A model generated the notes under the pieces. The model made no database searches and was not told the DNA's origin. It saw only the letters and a program-made list of their open reading frames with translations. Positions 1 through 6,772 of a stretch of 12,527 nucleotides of DNA are shown here, one piece after another. Made by a program: the position numbers and the translations under genes. The first letter of the stretch is position 1; every line of letters starts with the position of its first letter. Origin of the DNA: Gammaproteobacteria bacterium (lineage in GTDB: Bacteria; Bacillota_I; Bacilli_A; Izemoplasmatales; UBA1188); assembly GCA_024691665.1 (NCBI GenBank), contig JAILNJ010000086.1, positions 1 to 12,527 on the forward strand, given 5' to 3'.

Positions 1-1028
1 AACATTTATTAAGCGCTGGTGAATTACTAGATAAAGATGGTAATCTAGTTGAGGCTGGTTATGCATTTAGTCTAGTTAGAAAGTACGATAGGTCTAAGAT
101 TAAGGCAGGTAAATCAAGAATCAAAGAATGGGACTATTACTATATAGGTAATAATGAAAAAGGTGTCGCATTCACGATAGATGATAACTCACTATATGGA
201 ATGGGTTCTGTCTCTATGCTTGATTTTAAGAAAGCAACTTGGATTACTAAATCATCTATGAAGTTTTTTACTAAAGGAAAAGTAGGATTTCCATCTTCAT
301 CAGATGATCCATCAACTATAGTTTGGGATGATGGAAACTACTATCTTTCATTTAAGAATGAAGGAGATAATAGAGAAATCGAAGTCCACGTAAAAGAACT
401 CGAAAAAGGAAAAGAATTCAAAGCTCATTTTAAATTAACTAGATCTACTAAAGATTCTATGGTTATCGCCACTCCATTTAATAAGAAAGCTCATTTCTAC
501 TATAACGAAAAGAAGAACTGCTTAATCGCAGAAGGATTCTATGAATATGATGGAGAAAAAGTAGAATTCAGCAGTAAAGATACTCGTGCAGTTTTAGACT
601 GGGGTAGAGGTGTTTGGACATATAAGAATACCTGGTACTGGAGTAGTTTAAACGCAGTAGATAATGAAGGCAAAGAAATTGGATTCAATCTAGGATATGG
701 CTTTGGAGATACTTCTCAAGCATCTGAAAATATGCTTTTCTATGATAAGAAAGCATATAAGCTTGAAGATGTTACATTTAATATTCCACAAGACTCTAAG
801 GGTAAATATGAATATATGAAACCTTGGACATTCACATCTAAAGATGGTTCAATTAATTTAACATTTACTCCAATCTTAGATAGAAATGATGATACTAACT
901 TTGTAATTCTTAAATCACTTCAACATCAAGTATTTGGCATATTTAATGGAACTATCAAAGTTGATGGTATAGAGGTTAAGATTAAAGATAAAGTATCATT
1001 CGCAGAAAGAGTACATAACTGTTGGTAA
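1..1028 (+). CDS. DUF2804 family protein, 5' end cut by window edge
   Basis: The frame is open from base 3 to the TAA at 1026-1028, giving 341 visible residues. An internal ATG at 201 is not the start, because the upstream codons continue the family's N-terminal region (GELLDKDGNLVEAGY, then RIKEWDYYYIG). DUF2804 proteins are about 330-350 residues, so only a few residues are missing. The C-terminal half has the aromatic-rich block DWGRGVWTYKNTWYWSS and a glycine-rich GFNLGYGFGD segment, both typical of the family. No signal peptide or TM segment is visible. The biochemical function of DUF2804 is not established; the beta-rich, Trp-rich pattern only weakly suggests ligand or lipid binding. 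The family call is confident from the motifs, and no function is claimed. The gene ends in a terminator shared with the convergent mgtC-like gene. Confidence 0.85.
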   Translation, partial: HLLSAGELLDKDGNLVEAGYAFSLVRKYDRSKIKAGKSRIKEWDYYYIGNNEKGVAFTIDDNSLYGMGSVSMLDFKKATWITKSSMKFFTKGKVGFPSSSDDPSTIVWDDGNYYLSFKNEGDNREIEVHVKELEKGKEFKAHFKLTRSTKDSMVIATPFNKKAHFYYNEKKNCLIAEGFYEYDGEKVEFSSKDTRAVLDWGRGVWTYKNTWYWSSLNAVDNEGKEIGFNLGYGFGDTSQASENMLFYDKKAYKLEDVTFNIPQDSKGKYEYMKPWTFTSKDGSINLTFTPILDRNDDTNFVILKSLQHQVFGIFNGTIKVDGIEVKIKDKVSFAERVHNCW

Positions 1029-1060
1029 AAAAAAGAATCACCGTTTGGGTGATTCTTTTT
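1028..1060. terminator. Bidirectional Rho-independent terminator
   Basis: A perfect 12-bp stem pairs 1031-1042 (AAAAGAATCACC) with 1048-1059 (GGTGATTCTTTT) around the 5-base loop GTTTG. The A-run before it and T-run after it give a U-tract on both strands, so it can end the DUF2804 transcript and the convergent mgtC-like transcript, whose stop codon is 2 bases away at 1062-1064. Confidence 0.9.
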
Positions 1061-1061
1061 A

Positions 1062-1829
1062 CTAGATTATAGCTTCACAATAATTTACGTAATCTAATGC
1101 ATTTACTAATTCAAGTACTTGGGCTTCTCTTAAGAATTCTTTTTTACTACCCATACTGTGTAGTGAAAGTGAATATACAGATAAGCCTGAATTAGCGTAT
1201 GCTGGATCATATGTTACTGATTTAATTTCTAAATTCTTTTCTCTTAAGAATGTAAGAAGTTGTTGCAAATCTGTTCTTGTTTTTAATTCAACATGAATAT
1301 CAAACATTCTAACGTTCTTTTGAAGTTTACCTTCAATACTATGCATAAACATAACAACGAAGATAATTAATATAGTTGCAATTAAACCAATTGTATAAAG
1401 TCCTGCACCAAATGCTAAACCAGTACAACCACATGCCCAAAGTGCTGCAGCTGTAGTTAAACCTCTAATTTGATGTCTTGAAGTAGTGATAATTGTTCCA
1501 GCACCGATGAAACCGATACCAGTTAATACACCTGCAGGGATTCTTGCTGTATCTGCTCTTTGGAATAACATTAAGTTTACAAGCATACATATGCAAGATG
1601 CTACAGATACCAAAATATAAGTTCTTAAACCTGCAGCGTGTGATTTTGTAGCTCTTTCAGCTCCAAGTACTCCACCAACTAAGAATGCAAGAAGTAATCT
1701 AATAAGAATTACCCACCAAGGGATTGTAGTAAATTCTGCTCCAGTCCACCTTTGGAGAAGCTGAACTATAGGGTCATATATAGCTGGGTTTTGAACGTCG
1801 TTTGGGAAAATTGTTTGTGCTAAAAACAT
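1062..1829 (-). CDS. MgtC/SapB family inner-membrane protein
   Basis: This is a 255-residue membrane protein. The N-terminal two thirds is hydrophobic with about four or five TM segments and family-typical motifs: RLLLAFLVGGVLGAER (44-59), AGLRT (66-70), GIGFIGAGTI (104-113) and RGLTTAAALWACG (122-134). A soluble C-terminal domain (about 175-255) resembles the ACT-like tail of longer MgtC proteins. MgtC proteins are linked to magnesium limitation and to regulation of membrane ATPase activity; the exact role here is unknown. A longer frame begins at 1853, but the AGGAGA site (minus strand, 1843-1838) lies 8 bases before the ATG at 1829 and would sit inside that longer protein, while 1853 has no binding site. 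The 1829 start is therefore preferred. The gene is divergent from the DegV gene and convergent with DUF2804. Confidence 0.88.
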   Translation of the reverse strand: MFLAQTIFPNDVQNPAIYDPIVQLLQRWTGAEFTTIPWWVILIRLLLAFLVGGVLGAERATKSHAAGLRTYILVSVASCICMLVNLMLFQRADTARIPAGVLTGIGFIGAGTIITTSRHQIRGLTTAAALWACGCTGLAFGAGLYTIGLIATILIIFVVMFMHSIEGKLQKNVRMFDIHVELKTRTDLQQLLTFLREKNLEIKSVTYDPAYANSGLSVYSLSLHSMGSKKEFLREAQVLELVNALDYVNYCEAII

Positions 1830-1913
1830 AACGTAAATCTCCTTCAAAATCATAATTATTTATAATACATTATAAACTTTTAATATATTATTATCAATTG
1901 ATTATTGAATAAC

Positions 1914-1943
1914 ATTATATCACATAGTTAAAATTTTAGTTAA
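1914..1943 (-). promoter_or_regulatory. Probable promoter of the mgtC-like gene
   Basis: On the minus strand there is a perfect TATAAT (1919-1914) in the extended form TGATATAAT, with a partial -35 TTAACT (1943-1938) 18 bases upstream. Predicted transcription start is near 1907, giving a leader of about 78 bases. The leader is AT-rich, and no convincing Mg-sensing riboswitch (M-box) fold was recognised; it is too short for one. Confidence 0.55.
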
Positions 1944-1969
1944 TTCTCTTCTTTATAGACATTAAAAAG

Positions 1970-1998
1970 TAGACAAATAATGAGTTTTATTAGATAAT
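1970..1998 (+). promoter_or_regulatory. Promoter of the DegV gene
   Basis: A -35 TAGACA (1970-1975) and -10 GATAAT (1993-1998) are separated by exactly 17 bases, so initiation is expected near 2005. A second TAGACA lies at 1956-1961. The -10 is covered by a 7-bp inverted repeat (1991-1997 and 2003-2009), reported separately. Confidence 0.7.
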
Positions 1999-2009
1999 AG
2001 ACTTATCTA
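1991..2009. promoter_or_regulatory. Candidate operator: inverted repeat over the degV -10 and start point
   Basis: A perfect inverted repeat TAGATAA-TAGAC-TTATCTA (7-bp arms, 5-base spacer) overlaps the -10 box and predicted transcription start of the DegV gene. This position is typical of repressor operators. The RNA hairpin would be weak and has no U-tract, so a DNA site is the better reading. The binding protein is unknown, and AT-rich sequence makes chance repeats fairly common. Confidence 0.4.
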
Positions 2010-2031
2010 TAAATATGGAGGACTTTTATAT

Positions 2032-2934
2032 ATGGAAGAAAAAAGAATAGTATGCTGTACTTCAACTGGTTGTATTGAATATGCTCCAGAAAGATACAGA
2101 AAACTTGGAATAGAATTTTTTAGAATTATAGTAAACTATGATGACAAAGATTACTATGAAGGAAAAGATTTAAATCCTTATGAATTCTTTAAATATGAAA
2201 AAACAATACCAAATCCAAAAGAACATCTACCACATTCAGCTATTCCTGATTATGCATCTATTAAGGCTACTTATGATTCAATCGTTGAAAGAGGATATAC
2301 AGAAGCAATCATTGTAACACTTTCAAGATACTTAGGTGCTACATATGAAGCTATTGAAAGAGTTGGTAAAGAATATGAAGGCAAACTTAAAGTTCATATG
2401 GTTGACTCTAAGATTACATGCTTCGGTGAAGGAATGCTTGCTATTCAAGCTCAAGAGCTTGTTAATAAAGGCGTAGATACTGAAACTATTTTAAAAGAAC
2501 TTGAATGGTCAAAAGCTCACCAAGAATTCATTGGTACATGTGCTAAACTTGACTATCTAATCTATAATGGAAGACTTAAGGGTGGTAAAGCCTTTATGGG
2601 TAAACTTATTGGTATCGTTCCAGTAATGCATTTCTCTCATGAAGGTGTACTTGAACCATTCGCATCAGCTGTAGGTATGAAGAAAGGTGTTAAAGCTTGT
2701 ATTGAAGAAGTTAAGAGAGTACTCGGTGATAGAGACCCTAAAGACTATCTTATCTGGCACAACTTCACAGGTGAAGGATCAATCGATCCATACCTAGAAC
2801 CAGAAAAAGAAGCTGGTATCGTTATGAACCATGAAGACGTAGTTGCATCTCCAGTTACAGGATGTCATACAGGACCATATCTAGCTGGTTATGGAATCTT
2901 CATGAAGAGAAGAGAAGACGAACCTCTAGAATAA
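2032..2934 (+). CDS. DegV family fatty-acid-binding protein
   Basis: This 300-residue soluble protein has the DegV blocks in order: an N-terminal TSTGCIEY segment where the family usually has its DSTaD-like motif, LSRYLGATYEAI (family SSxLSGTY region), VDSKITCFGEGMLAIQAQEL, LDYLIYNGRLKGG, GIVPVMHFSHEGVLEPFA, and the C-terminal HTGP (279-282). DegV and FakB proteins hold a single fatty acid; FakB members present it to the kinase FakA for phosphorylation and entry into phospholipid synthesis. Whether this one is a FakB cannot be decided, and no fakA gene is in the window. The N-terminal motif is less canonical than usual (no Asp before the Ser/Thr). GGAGGA at 2017-2022 lies 9 bases before the ATG. 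The gene is monocistronic or reads into the tRNA region. Confidence 0.9.
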   Translation: MEEKRIVCCTSTGCIEYAPERYRKLGIEFFRIIVNYDDKDYYEGKDLNPYEFFKYEKTIPNPKEHLPHSAIPDYASIKATYDSIVERGYTEAIIVTLSRYLGATYEAIERVGKEYEGKLKVHMVDSKITCFGEGMLAIQAQELVNKGVDTETILKELEWSKAHQEFIGTCAKLDYLIYNGRLKGGKAFMGKLIGIVPVMHFSHEGVLEPFASAVGMKKGVKACIEEVKRVLGDRDPKDYLIWHNFTGEGSIDPYLEPEKEAGIVMNHEDVVASPVTGCHTGPYLAGYGIFMKRREDEPLE

Positions 2935-2942
2935 AATAATAC

Positions 2943-2971
2943 TTGTCTTATTTATTTAGTTATTATATAAT
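2943..2971 (+). promoter_or_regulatory. Probable promoter of tRNA-Trp, embedded in an inverted repeat
   Basis: A -35 TTGTCT (2943-2948) and perfect -10 TATAAT (2966-2971) are 17 bases apart, predicting initiation near 2978, about 9 bases before the mature tRNA. The same DNA forms a long AT-rich inverted repeat (2943-2956 with 2969-2982, one G-T pair). No T-run follows the repeat, so it is a poor terminator for degV. Confidence 0.6.
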
Positions 2972-2986
2972 AAATAAGGCAAATTT

Positions 2987-3060
2987 AGGGGCTTAGTTCA
3001 ATGGCAGAACAGCGGTCTCCAAAACCGTTAATGTGAGTTCGACTCTTACAGCCCCTGCCA
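2987..3060 (+). tRNA. tRNA-Trp (anticodon CCA)
   Basis: A full cloverleaf can be drawn: acceptor AGGGGCT with AGCCCCT, D-stem GTTC/GAAC, anticodon stem GCGGT/ACCGT around CTCCAAA (anticodon CCA), a short variable loop, T-stem GTGAG/CTTAC around TTCGACT, discriminator G and an encoded CCA end. The CCA anticodon reads UGG only, in line with TGA being a stop in this genome. Confidence 0.95.
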
Positions 3061-3086
3061 GAATTGAAATTATGATAATTATTAAG

Positions 3087-3120
3087 TAATCCAACACCTG
3101 GCGTGTTGGATTATTCTTTA
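3087..3120 (+). terminator. Rho-independent terminator after tRNA-Trp
   Basis: A perfect 11-bp stem TAATCCAACAC (3087-3097) / GTGTTGGATTA (3103-3113) with loop CTGGC is followed by TTCTTTA. It lies 27 bases after the tRNA and ends just before the ribosome binding site of the next gene (AAGGA, 3120-3124), so any transcript of that gene coming from the tRNA promoter must pass through it. Confidence 0.8.
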
Positions 3121-3131
3121 AGGAAAGATAT

Positions 3132-4550
3132 ATGGAAAACTATTGTCCTAAATGCGGTAGTAGAGTAACATTTAATGAAAAAAATAATAAGTATACGTGT
3201 TCAAGTTGTGGGCACACTTTTTATGAGAAAAACATTTATTTAGATAGAAAGAAAGTAAATGAAAATTATTACCATAAAAAGACACCGCTTACCCCATCTA
3301 AATCACAAACAAGTGTGATTTTTATTGTGATTGGTATTGCTGTAGCTTTATTTGTTATATTAAACGTTATTTCAAGATATACAGTTTATAAAGATTATAA
3401 AGTAAAAATGATTGGAGATTATGTTGATATTATAGAACTAAGAAATAAAAACAAAGAAGAATTAGTTATTCCATCAACTGTAGCTAAAATCTCAAGCGAA
3501 GCTTTAAGCTTTTCAAACGCTAAAACTATTATTCTTGAACATGGCGTTAGAAAACTTGATAGCAATGCACTTGCTTCTTGTAAAAACTTAACTGATATTA
3601 CTATTCCAAGTTCTTTAAAATATATTGGATATAATGTATTTAAAAACGATGAGAAACTCACAAACGTTTATTATAATGGCACGATCGAAGATTGGTGTAA
3701 GATATATTTCTATTCAAAAAGTAAACAAGTAGGTTGTGCAAGACGTGATCCATCAACTGACTATGGTTATGCATCTCCAATGGATTATGCATCTAACTTC
3801 TATATCTTAGATAAAGATGGAGATGTTTCATATAACGGAAGAACTTATTCATTACTCACAGATCTTGTGATTCCAAGTAGCGTTAATGCCTTAAATAATC
3901 ATCAATTCTCTGGCTTTGATTGTCTTAAAACAGTTTCTATTCCATCATCAGTAATTAATATTGGAATAAGTACATTTCAAGGCTGTTCTAACCTTGAATC
4001 TGTAACTATCAATGCTAAGATTAAGAGAATCCCAATTAATATGTTTAGAAACTGTGCTAGTCTTAAATCTGTTACATTTAAAGACGAAGTAGATGAAGTT
4101 GAAGAATTTGCATTCTATAACTGTAGTTCACTCAAAGAATTTTACTTTCAGAATATTCATTATATCGAAAGATGTGCATTCTCAAATACTGGTTTTGAAT
4201 CATTAGATTTTGAAAATAAAGACATCGTAATTTCAAACAGTGCTTTCTCAAATTCTAAGTGTTTAACTTCAGTTAAACTTGGAATTGGAACTAATTATAT
4301 TTCTGATTCATTATTTAGTGATTGCATTAATTTAACTTATGTACTAATTCCAAAAGAAGTTAAATTTATTCAATATAGAGCTTTCTATAACTGTGAATCA
4401 TTAACTGAAATTAATTATGAAGGTACTATAGATAACTTTAGATATCTTGTAAGTTTAGATCGTGATTGGAATAAGAATTCACGTATAAATAACGTTAAAT
4501 GTAGTGATGGTGATTACGAAGTACTTTTAGACATAGACTCTCAAGAATGA
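3132..4550 (+). CDS. Zinc-ribbon / single-TM / BspA-type leucine-rich repeat protein
   Basis: This 472-residue protein has three parts. Residues 1-28 form a zinc ribbon with C5/C8 (CPKCG) and C23/C26 (CSSCG). A linker leads to one hydrophobic TM segment at about 61-81. The rest (about 95-460) is made of LRR_5 (BspA-like) repeats with recurring IPSSV, AFxNCxSL and LTxVxIP patterns, in two blocks each closed by a cap-like motif (NGTIEDW at about 182-188 and EGTIDNF at about 430-436). The expected topology is zinc ribbon inside and repeats outside, because there is no cleavable signal peptide. BspA-type repeats occur in adhesins and surface proteins; ligand and partner are unknown. AAGGA at 3120-3124 lies 7 bases before the ATG. 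It is the only gene here ending in TGA, and the frame stays open into the next gene's ATG. Confidence 0.85.
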   Translation: MENYCPKCGSRVTFNEKNNKYTCSSCGHTFYEKNIYLDRKKVNENYYHKKTPLTPSKSQTSVIFIVIGIAVALFVILNVISRYTVYKDYKVKMIGDYVDIIELRNKNKEELVIPSTVAKISSEALSFSNAKTIILEHGVRKLDSNALASCKNLTDITIPSSLKYIGYNVFKNDEKLTNVYYNGTIEDWCKIYFYSKSKQVGCARRDPSTDYGYASPMDYASNFYILDKDGDVSYNGRTYSLLTDLVIPSSVNALNNHQFSGFDCLKTVSIPSSVINIGISTFQGCSNLESVTINAKIKRIPINMFRNCASLKSVTFKDEVDEVEEFAFYNCSSLKEFYFQNIHYIERCAFSNTGFESLDFENKDIVISNSAFSNSKCLTSVKLGIGTNYISDSLFSDCINLTYVLIPKEVKFIQYRAFYNCESLTEINYEGTIDNFRYLVSLDRDWNKNSRINNVKCSDGDYEVLLDIDSQE

Positions 4551-4595
4551 TTTATATATGCTAATATATATAAAGATATAGAAAGAGGTATTATT

Positions 4596-5348
4596 ATGTA
4601 TACAATTGTTTGGGGTGAACCTTTATCAATTAATTATATACTTTCAATGGTATTCATATTCGCAGCACTTATTTTCTTTATTTTCTTTCTTAAGAATAAG
4701 AGCGAAAAGTTTATTAAGATATTCTTATTCCCATTCTCACTATTAGGTATTGGTGCAATTATTTGGAACCTTACAACTTGTGTGAATGTTTATAGAAACT
4801 TACCACTTAATTTCTGTTCATATACTGCAATACTATGTCCTATCTTAGTATTAATGAATAAAAGAAATATCTTAGGTAACTATTTATTGTCTGGATCTAT
4901 TGGTGCACTAGTTGCCCTAGTACTTAGAGAAAGTGACTGCTATGAATTAAGTATTTTTGATGGAGATTTTATTTTCTATTATTTTCCTCATATGTTTGAA
5001 TTCATCATTCCACAAGTATTTATCTTTACTAAGAAAGTAGAAATTAAACCTTTCTACATTCCATTCGCATTAGTTATAACTATCATACTTTATACAATCT
5101 CTTATAATATTGGACATTATGTAAATCAAAAGTATGATTTAAATACTAACTATTTCTTTGGCGAAGGACCAAATAACCCAGTACTTCAAGTATGTTGGAA
5201 TATCCTTCCAGTTAAGTATTGGTATATGTTCTTATGCTTCCCACTATTCTTAATAATTAATATTATTTATTCGATTCCTTATTTCATTAAAAATGGTAAA
5301 GAAAGAAGAACTAAGAAAGAAGCATTACAACTAAAAGAACAAAACTAG
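4596..5348 (+). CDS. YwaF / TIGR02206-type integral membrane protein
   Basis: This 250-residue hydrophobic protein has about seven TM segments and a basic C-terminal tail. It shows blocks that I associate with the YwaF (TIGR02206) family: LPLNFCSYTAILCPIL, a GSIGALVALV helix, a following FPHMFEF histidine segment, and NTNYFFGEGP near the last helices where the family has its TNY motif. Function is unknown in the family. An AGAGG-like site (about 4584-4588) is 7 bases before the ATG. It lies 45 bases after the leucine-rich repeat gene with no terminator between them, so co-transcription is likely. The stop codon is 7 bases before a tRNA-Leu gene. Confidence 0.75.
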   Translation: MYTIVWGEPLSINYILSMVFIFAALIFFIFFLKNKSEKFIKIFLFPFSLLGIGAIIWNLTTCVNVYRNLPLNFCSYTAILCPILVLMNKRNILGNYLLSGSIGALVALVLRESDCYELSIFDGDFIFYYFPHMFEFIIPQVFIFTKKVEIKPFYIPFALVITIILYTISYNIGHYVNQKYDLNTNYFFGEGPNNPVLQVCWNILPVKYWYMFLCFPLFLIINIIYSIPYFIKNGKERRTKKEALQLKEQN

Positions 5349-5355
5349 AATAAAA

Positions 5356-5436
5356 GTAGGTATGGCGGAACTGGTAGACGCGTAAGTTTCAGATTCTTAT
5401 GGTTAATCCATGCAGGTTCGAGTCCTGTTGCCTACA
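5356..5436 (+). tRNA. tRNA-Leu (anticodon CAG)
   Basis: The cloverleaf has acceptor GTAGGTA with TGCCTAC (one T-G pair), D-arm GCGGAACTGGTAGACGC, anticodon arm TAAGT-TTCAGAT-TCTTA (anticodon CAG, with a T-T mismatch at the loop-closing pair 31/39), a long class II variable arm TGG-TTAAT-CCA, and T-arm GCAGG-TTCGAGT-CCTGT. Discriminator A is followed by CAC, so CCA is not encoded, unlike tRNA-Trp in this window. No convincing promoter lies in the 7 bases after the preceding gene; a TAGAAT at 5346-5351 would start transcription inside the tRNA. Confidence 0.93.
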
Positions 5437-5463
5437 CATATAAATGATATTAGGAGGTCTATA

Positions 5464-6162
5464 ATGTTTAAAGGTGCATTAGAAGGCGTTAAGAAATTAT
5501 ATTATTCAGCAATCTGTAGTTTAGCTACAACTGCATTCTCAGTTGGTGCTGCATTATTTGCAATCTTAGGAATTGATGGTTCATCAACATTCTCAGTACT
5601 AGTCGCTGGACTATTTGGTGGTGTAGCACTAATCCTTGCTCTTGCTGCATTAATTTTTGAAATATTAGGTTGCTATGAATGCTCAAAAGAGAAACAAGAA
5701 TTTAAGTATGCATTATATGCTGCTATTGCAGCTATAATTTTTACCGGAGTTGCTGCTATATTTGCTAAAGCATTTATTGGTTCAGTCTTAGATTTCTTAG
5801 GATCTATTTCAAGCTTCCTTGTAACTATATTAATCATTAGAGGATTAATGAGTATGTTTAAAGATCTTGATGATACTGAAATGATTGAAAAAGGTAAAAA
5901 AGTATTACTAATTCATAGTATTGCATATGTATCAGCCGCAGTAATTGAATTTCTATCAGGAATCCTAAAAAAACTTGAAGTAAAAGTATTCGTTGTGACA
6001 CTCCTATCACTTATCGCAGGAATCATCGCAATAATATCTATTGTGTTCTACTTAACGTATATTAAAGAATCTATAACACACTTAGATTTTTCAACATTTA
6101 AACCTCAATCTCAAGATGTTGTAGAAACTCAAGTAGTAGACATAGAAGAAAATAAAGAATAA
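5464..6162 (+). CDS. Unrecognised six-TM membrane protein
   Basis: I do not recognise this 232-residue protein. It has about six predicted TM segments (near residues 14-36, 43-68, 82-104, 107-128, 149-167 and 174-200), rich in Ala, Ile, Leu and Gly, and an acidic hydrophilic tail ending in EENKE. No catalytic or transporter motif is evident. The frame is open back to an ATG at 5410, but that codon lies inside tRNA-Leu. The strong site TAGGAGGT (5451-5458), 5 bases before the ATG at 5464, fixes the start. It begins 27 bases after the tRNA and has no promoter of its own that I can see, so it is probably expressed from a transcript that also contains the tRNA. A terminator follows directly. Confidence 0.8.
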   Translation: MFKGALEGVKKLYYSAICSLATTAFSVGAALFAILGIDGSSTFSVLVAGLFGGVALILALAALIFEILGCYECSKEKQEFKYALYAAIAAIIFTGVAAIFAKAFIGSVLDFLGSISSFLVTILIIRGLMSMFKDLDDTEMIEKGKKVLLIHSIAYVSAAVIEFLSGILKKLEVKVFVVTLLSLIAGIIAIISIVFYLTYIKESITHLDFSTFKPQSQDVVETQVVDIEENKE

Positions 6163-6190
6163 AAAGTGTAGTCTTAGACTACATTTTTTT
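6163..6190 (+). terminator. Rho-independent terminator
   Basis: Stem TGTAGTC (6167-6173) / GACTACA (6177-6183) with loop TTA is followed by seven Ts (6184-6190). Flanking As and Ts can extend the stem. It directly follows the stop codon of the six-TM gene and closes that transcription unit. Confidence 0.88.
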
Positions 6191-6254
6191 ATATGAGAAA
6201 CATGTGAATAAATAAACTAGAATTTTAATATTATATAAATATAATAATTAAAGT

Positions 6255-6284
6255 TTGGTTTTTTAAGTAAAAATAGTATATAAT
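6255..6284 (+). promoter_or_regulatory. Probable promoter of the guaD-dxs-like-plsC-like-GT4 operon
   Basis: A perfect -10 TATAAT (6279-6284) is preceded by a half-matching -35 TTGGTT (6255-6260) at 18 bases. Initiation near 6291 leaves a leader of about 25 bases, too short for a purine riboswitch even though the first gene is a guanine deaminase. The preceding 6191-6254 stretch is AT-rich with nothing else recognised. Confidence 0.6.
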
Positions 6285-6315
6285 CTATACAATATCATAA
6301 AAAAGGAGCTTATAT

Positions 6316-6771
6316 ATGAATAAATATATGAGAATGGCTATCACAGAAGCCAAAAAAGGAATCAATAAAGGAGAAGGCGGACCATTTGGTGCGGTTATCG
6401 TTAAAGATGGTGTGGTAGTAGCTAAAGCTCACAACACAGTACTTAAAAACCATGACGCAACTTGTCATGGTGAAGTTAACGCTATTAGAAAGGCATCAAA
6501 GAAGTTAAATACATTTGACCTCTCTGGTTGTGAAATCTACACAACTGGTGAACCTTGCCCTATGTGCTTAGGCGCAATCCTCTGGTCTAATATTTCTAAA
6601 GTATATTACGGATGTAATATTTTAGATACTGAAGATATTGGATTTAGAGATAATAAATTCTACTCTATGACAGATGAGGAAAAGAGTGAATTTATTAAAG
6701 AATTAGACAGAAAACAATGTCTTAAATTATATGACTACTATAAATCTATAGAAGATAAACAAAATTACTAA
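6316..6771 (+). CDS. guaD: Guanine deaminase (cytidine-deaminase fold)
   Basis: This 151-residue zinc hydrolase is predicted to convert guanine to xanthine plus ammonia in purine salvage. Zinc and catalytic residues are visible: H51 and E53 in the HGE motif, and C81 and C84 in PCPMC. It matches the short Bacillus guanine deaminase better than tRNA adenosine deaminase TadA. It keeps GGPFGAVIVKDG near the N-terminus, GFRD with D112 at the position of the Bacillus proton-shuttle Asp114, and a C-terminal Tyr (DKQNY, Y151) like the terminal Tyr of the Bacillus enzyme. Those Bacillus comparisons are from memory. AAGGAG at 6303-6308 is 7 bases before the ATG. It is first in an operon; the next gene starts 1 base after its stop. 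A related nucleoside deaminase is the main alternative. Confidence 0.82.
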   Translation: MNKYMRMAITEAKKGINKGEGGPFGAVIVKDGVVVAKAHNTVLKNHDATCHGEVNAIRKASKKLNTFDLSGCEIYTTGEPCPMCLGAILWSNISKVYYGCNILDTEDIGFRDNKFYSMTDEEKSEFIKELDRKQCLKLYDYYKSIEDKQNY

Positions 6772-6772
6772 T

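Noticed and set aside
1830..1910. Magnesium-sensing M-box upstream of the mgtC-like gene
   Set aside because: The leader is about 78 bases and AT-rich, much shorter than an M-box, with no terminator.
3419..3661. 80-codon open frame on the minus strand within the leucine-rich repeat gene
   Set aside because: It lies wholly inside a well supported gene on the other strand, has no binding site or recognisable domain, and its low-complexity sequence mirrors the repeats.
3132..5348. Alternative genetic code with TGA as Trp, which would fuse the two genes
   Set aside because: All conserved proteins are complete without TGA sense codons, and the Trp tRNA has a CCA anticodon.
3132..6162. Defence or mobile island around the tRNA genes
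   Set aside because: No integrase, transposase, attachment-site repeat, nuclease or NTPase was seen, and base composition looks like the rest of the window.
6191..6315. Purine riboswitch upstream of the guanine deaminase gene
   Set aside because: The predicted leader is only about 25 bases and no three-way junction sequence is visible.
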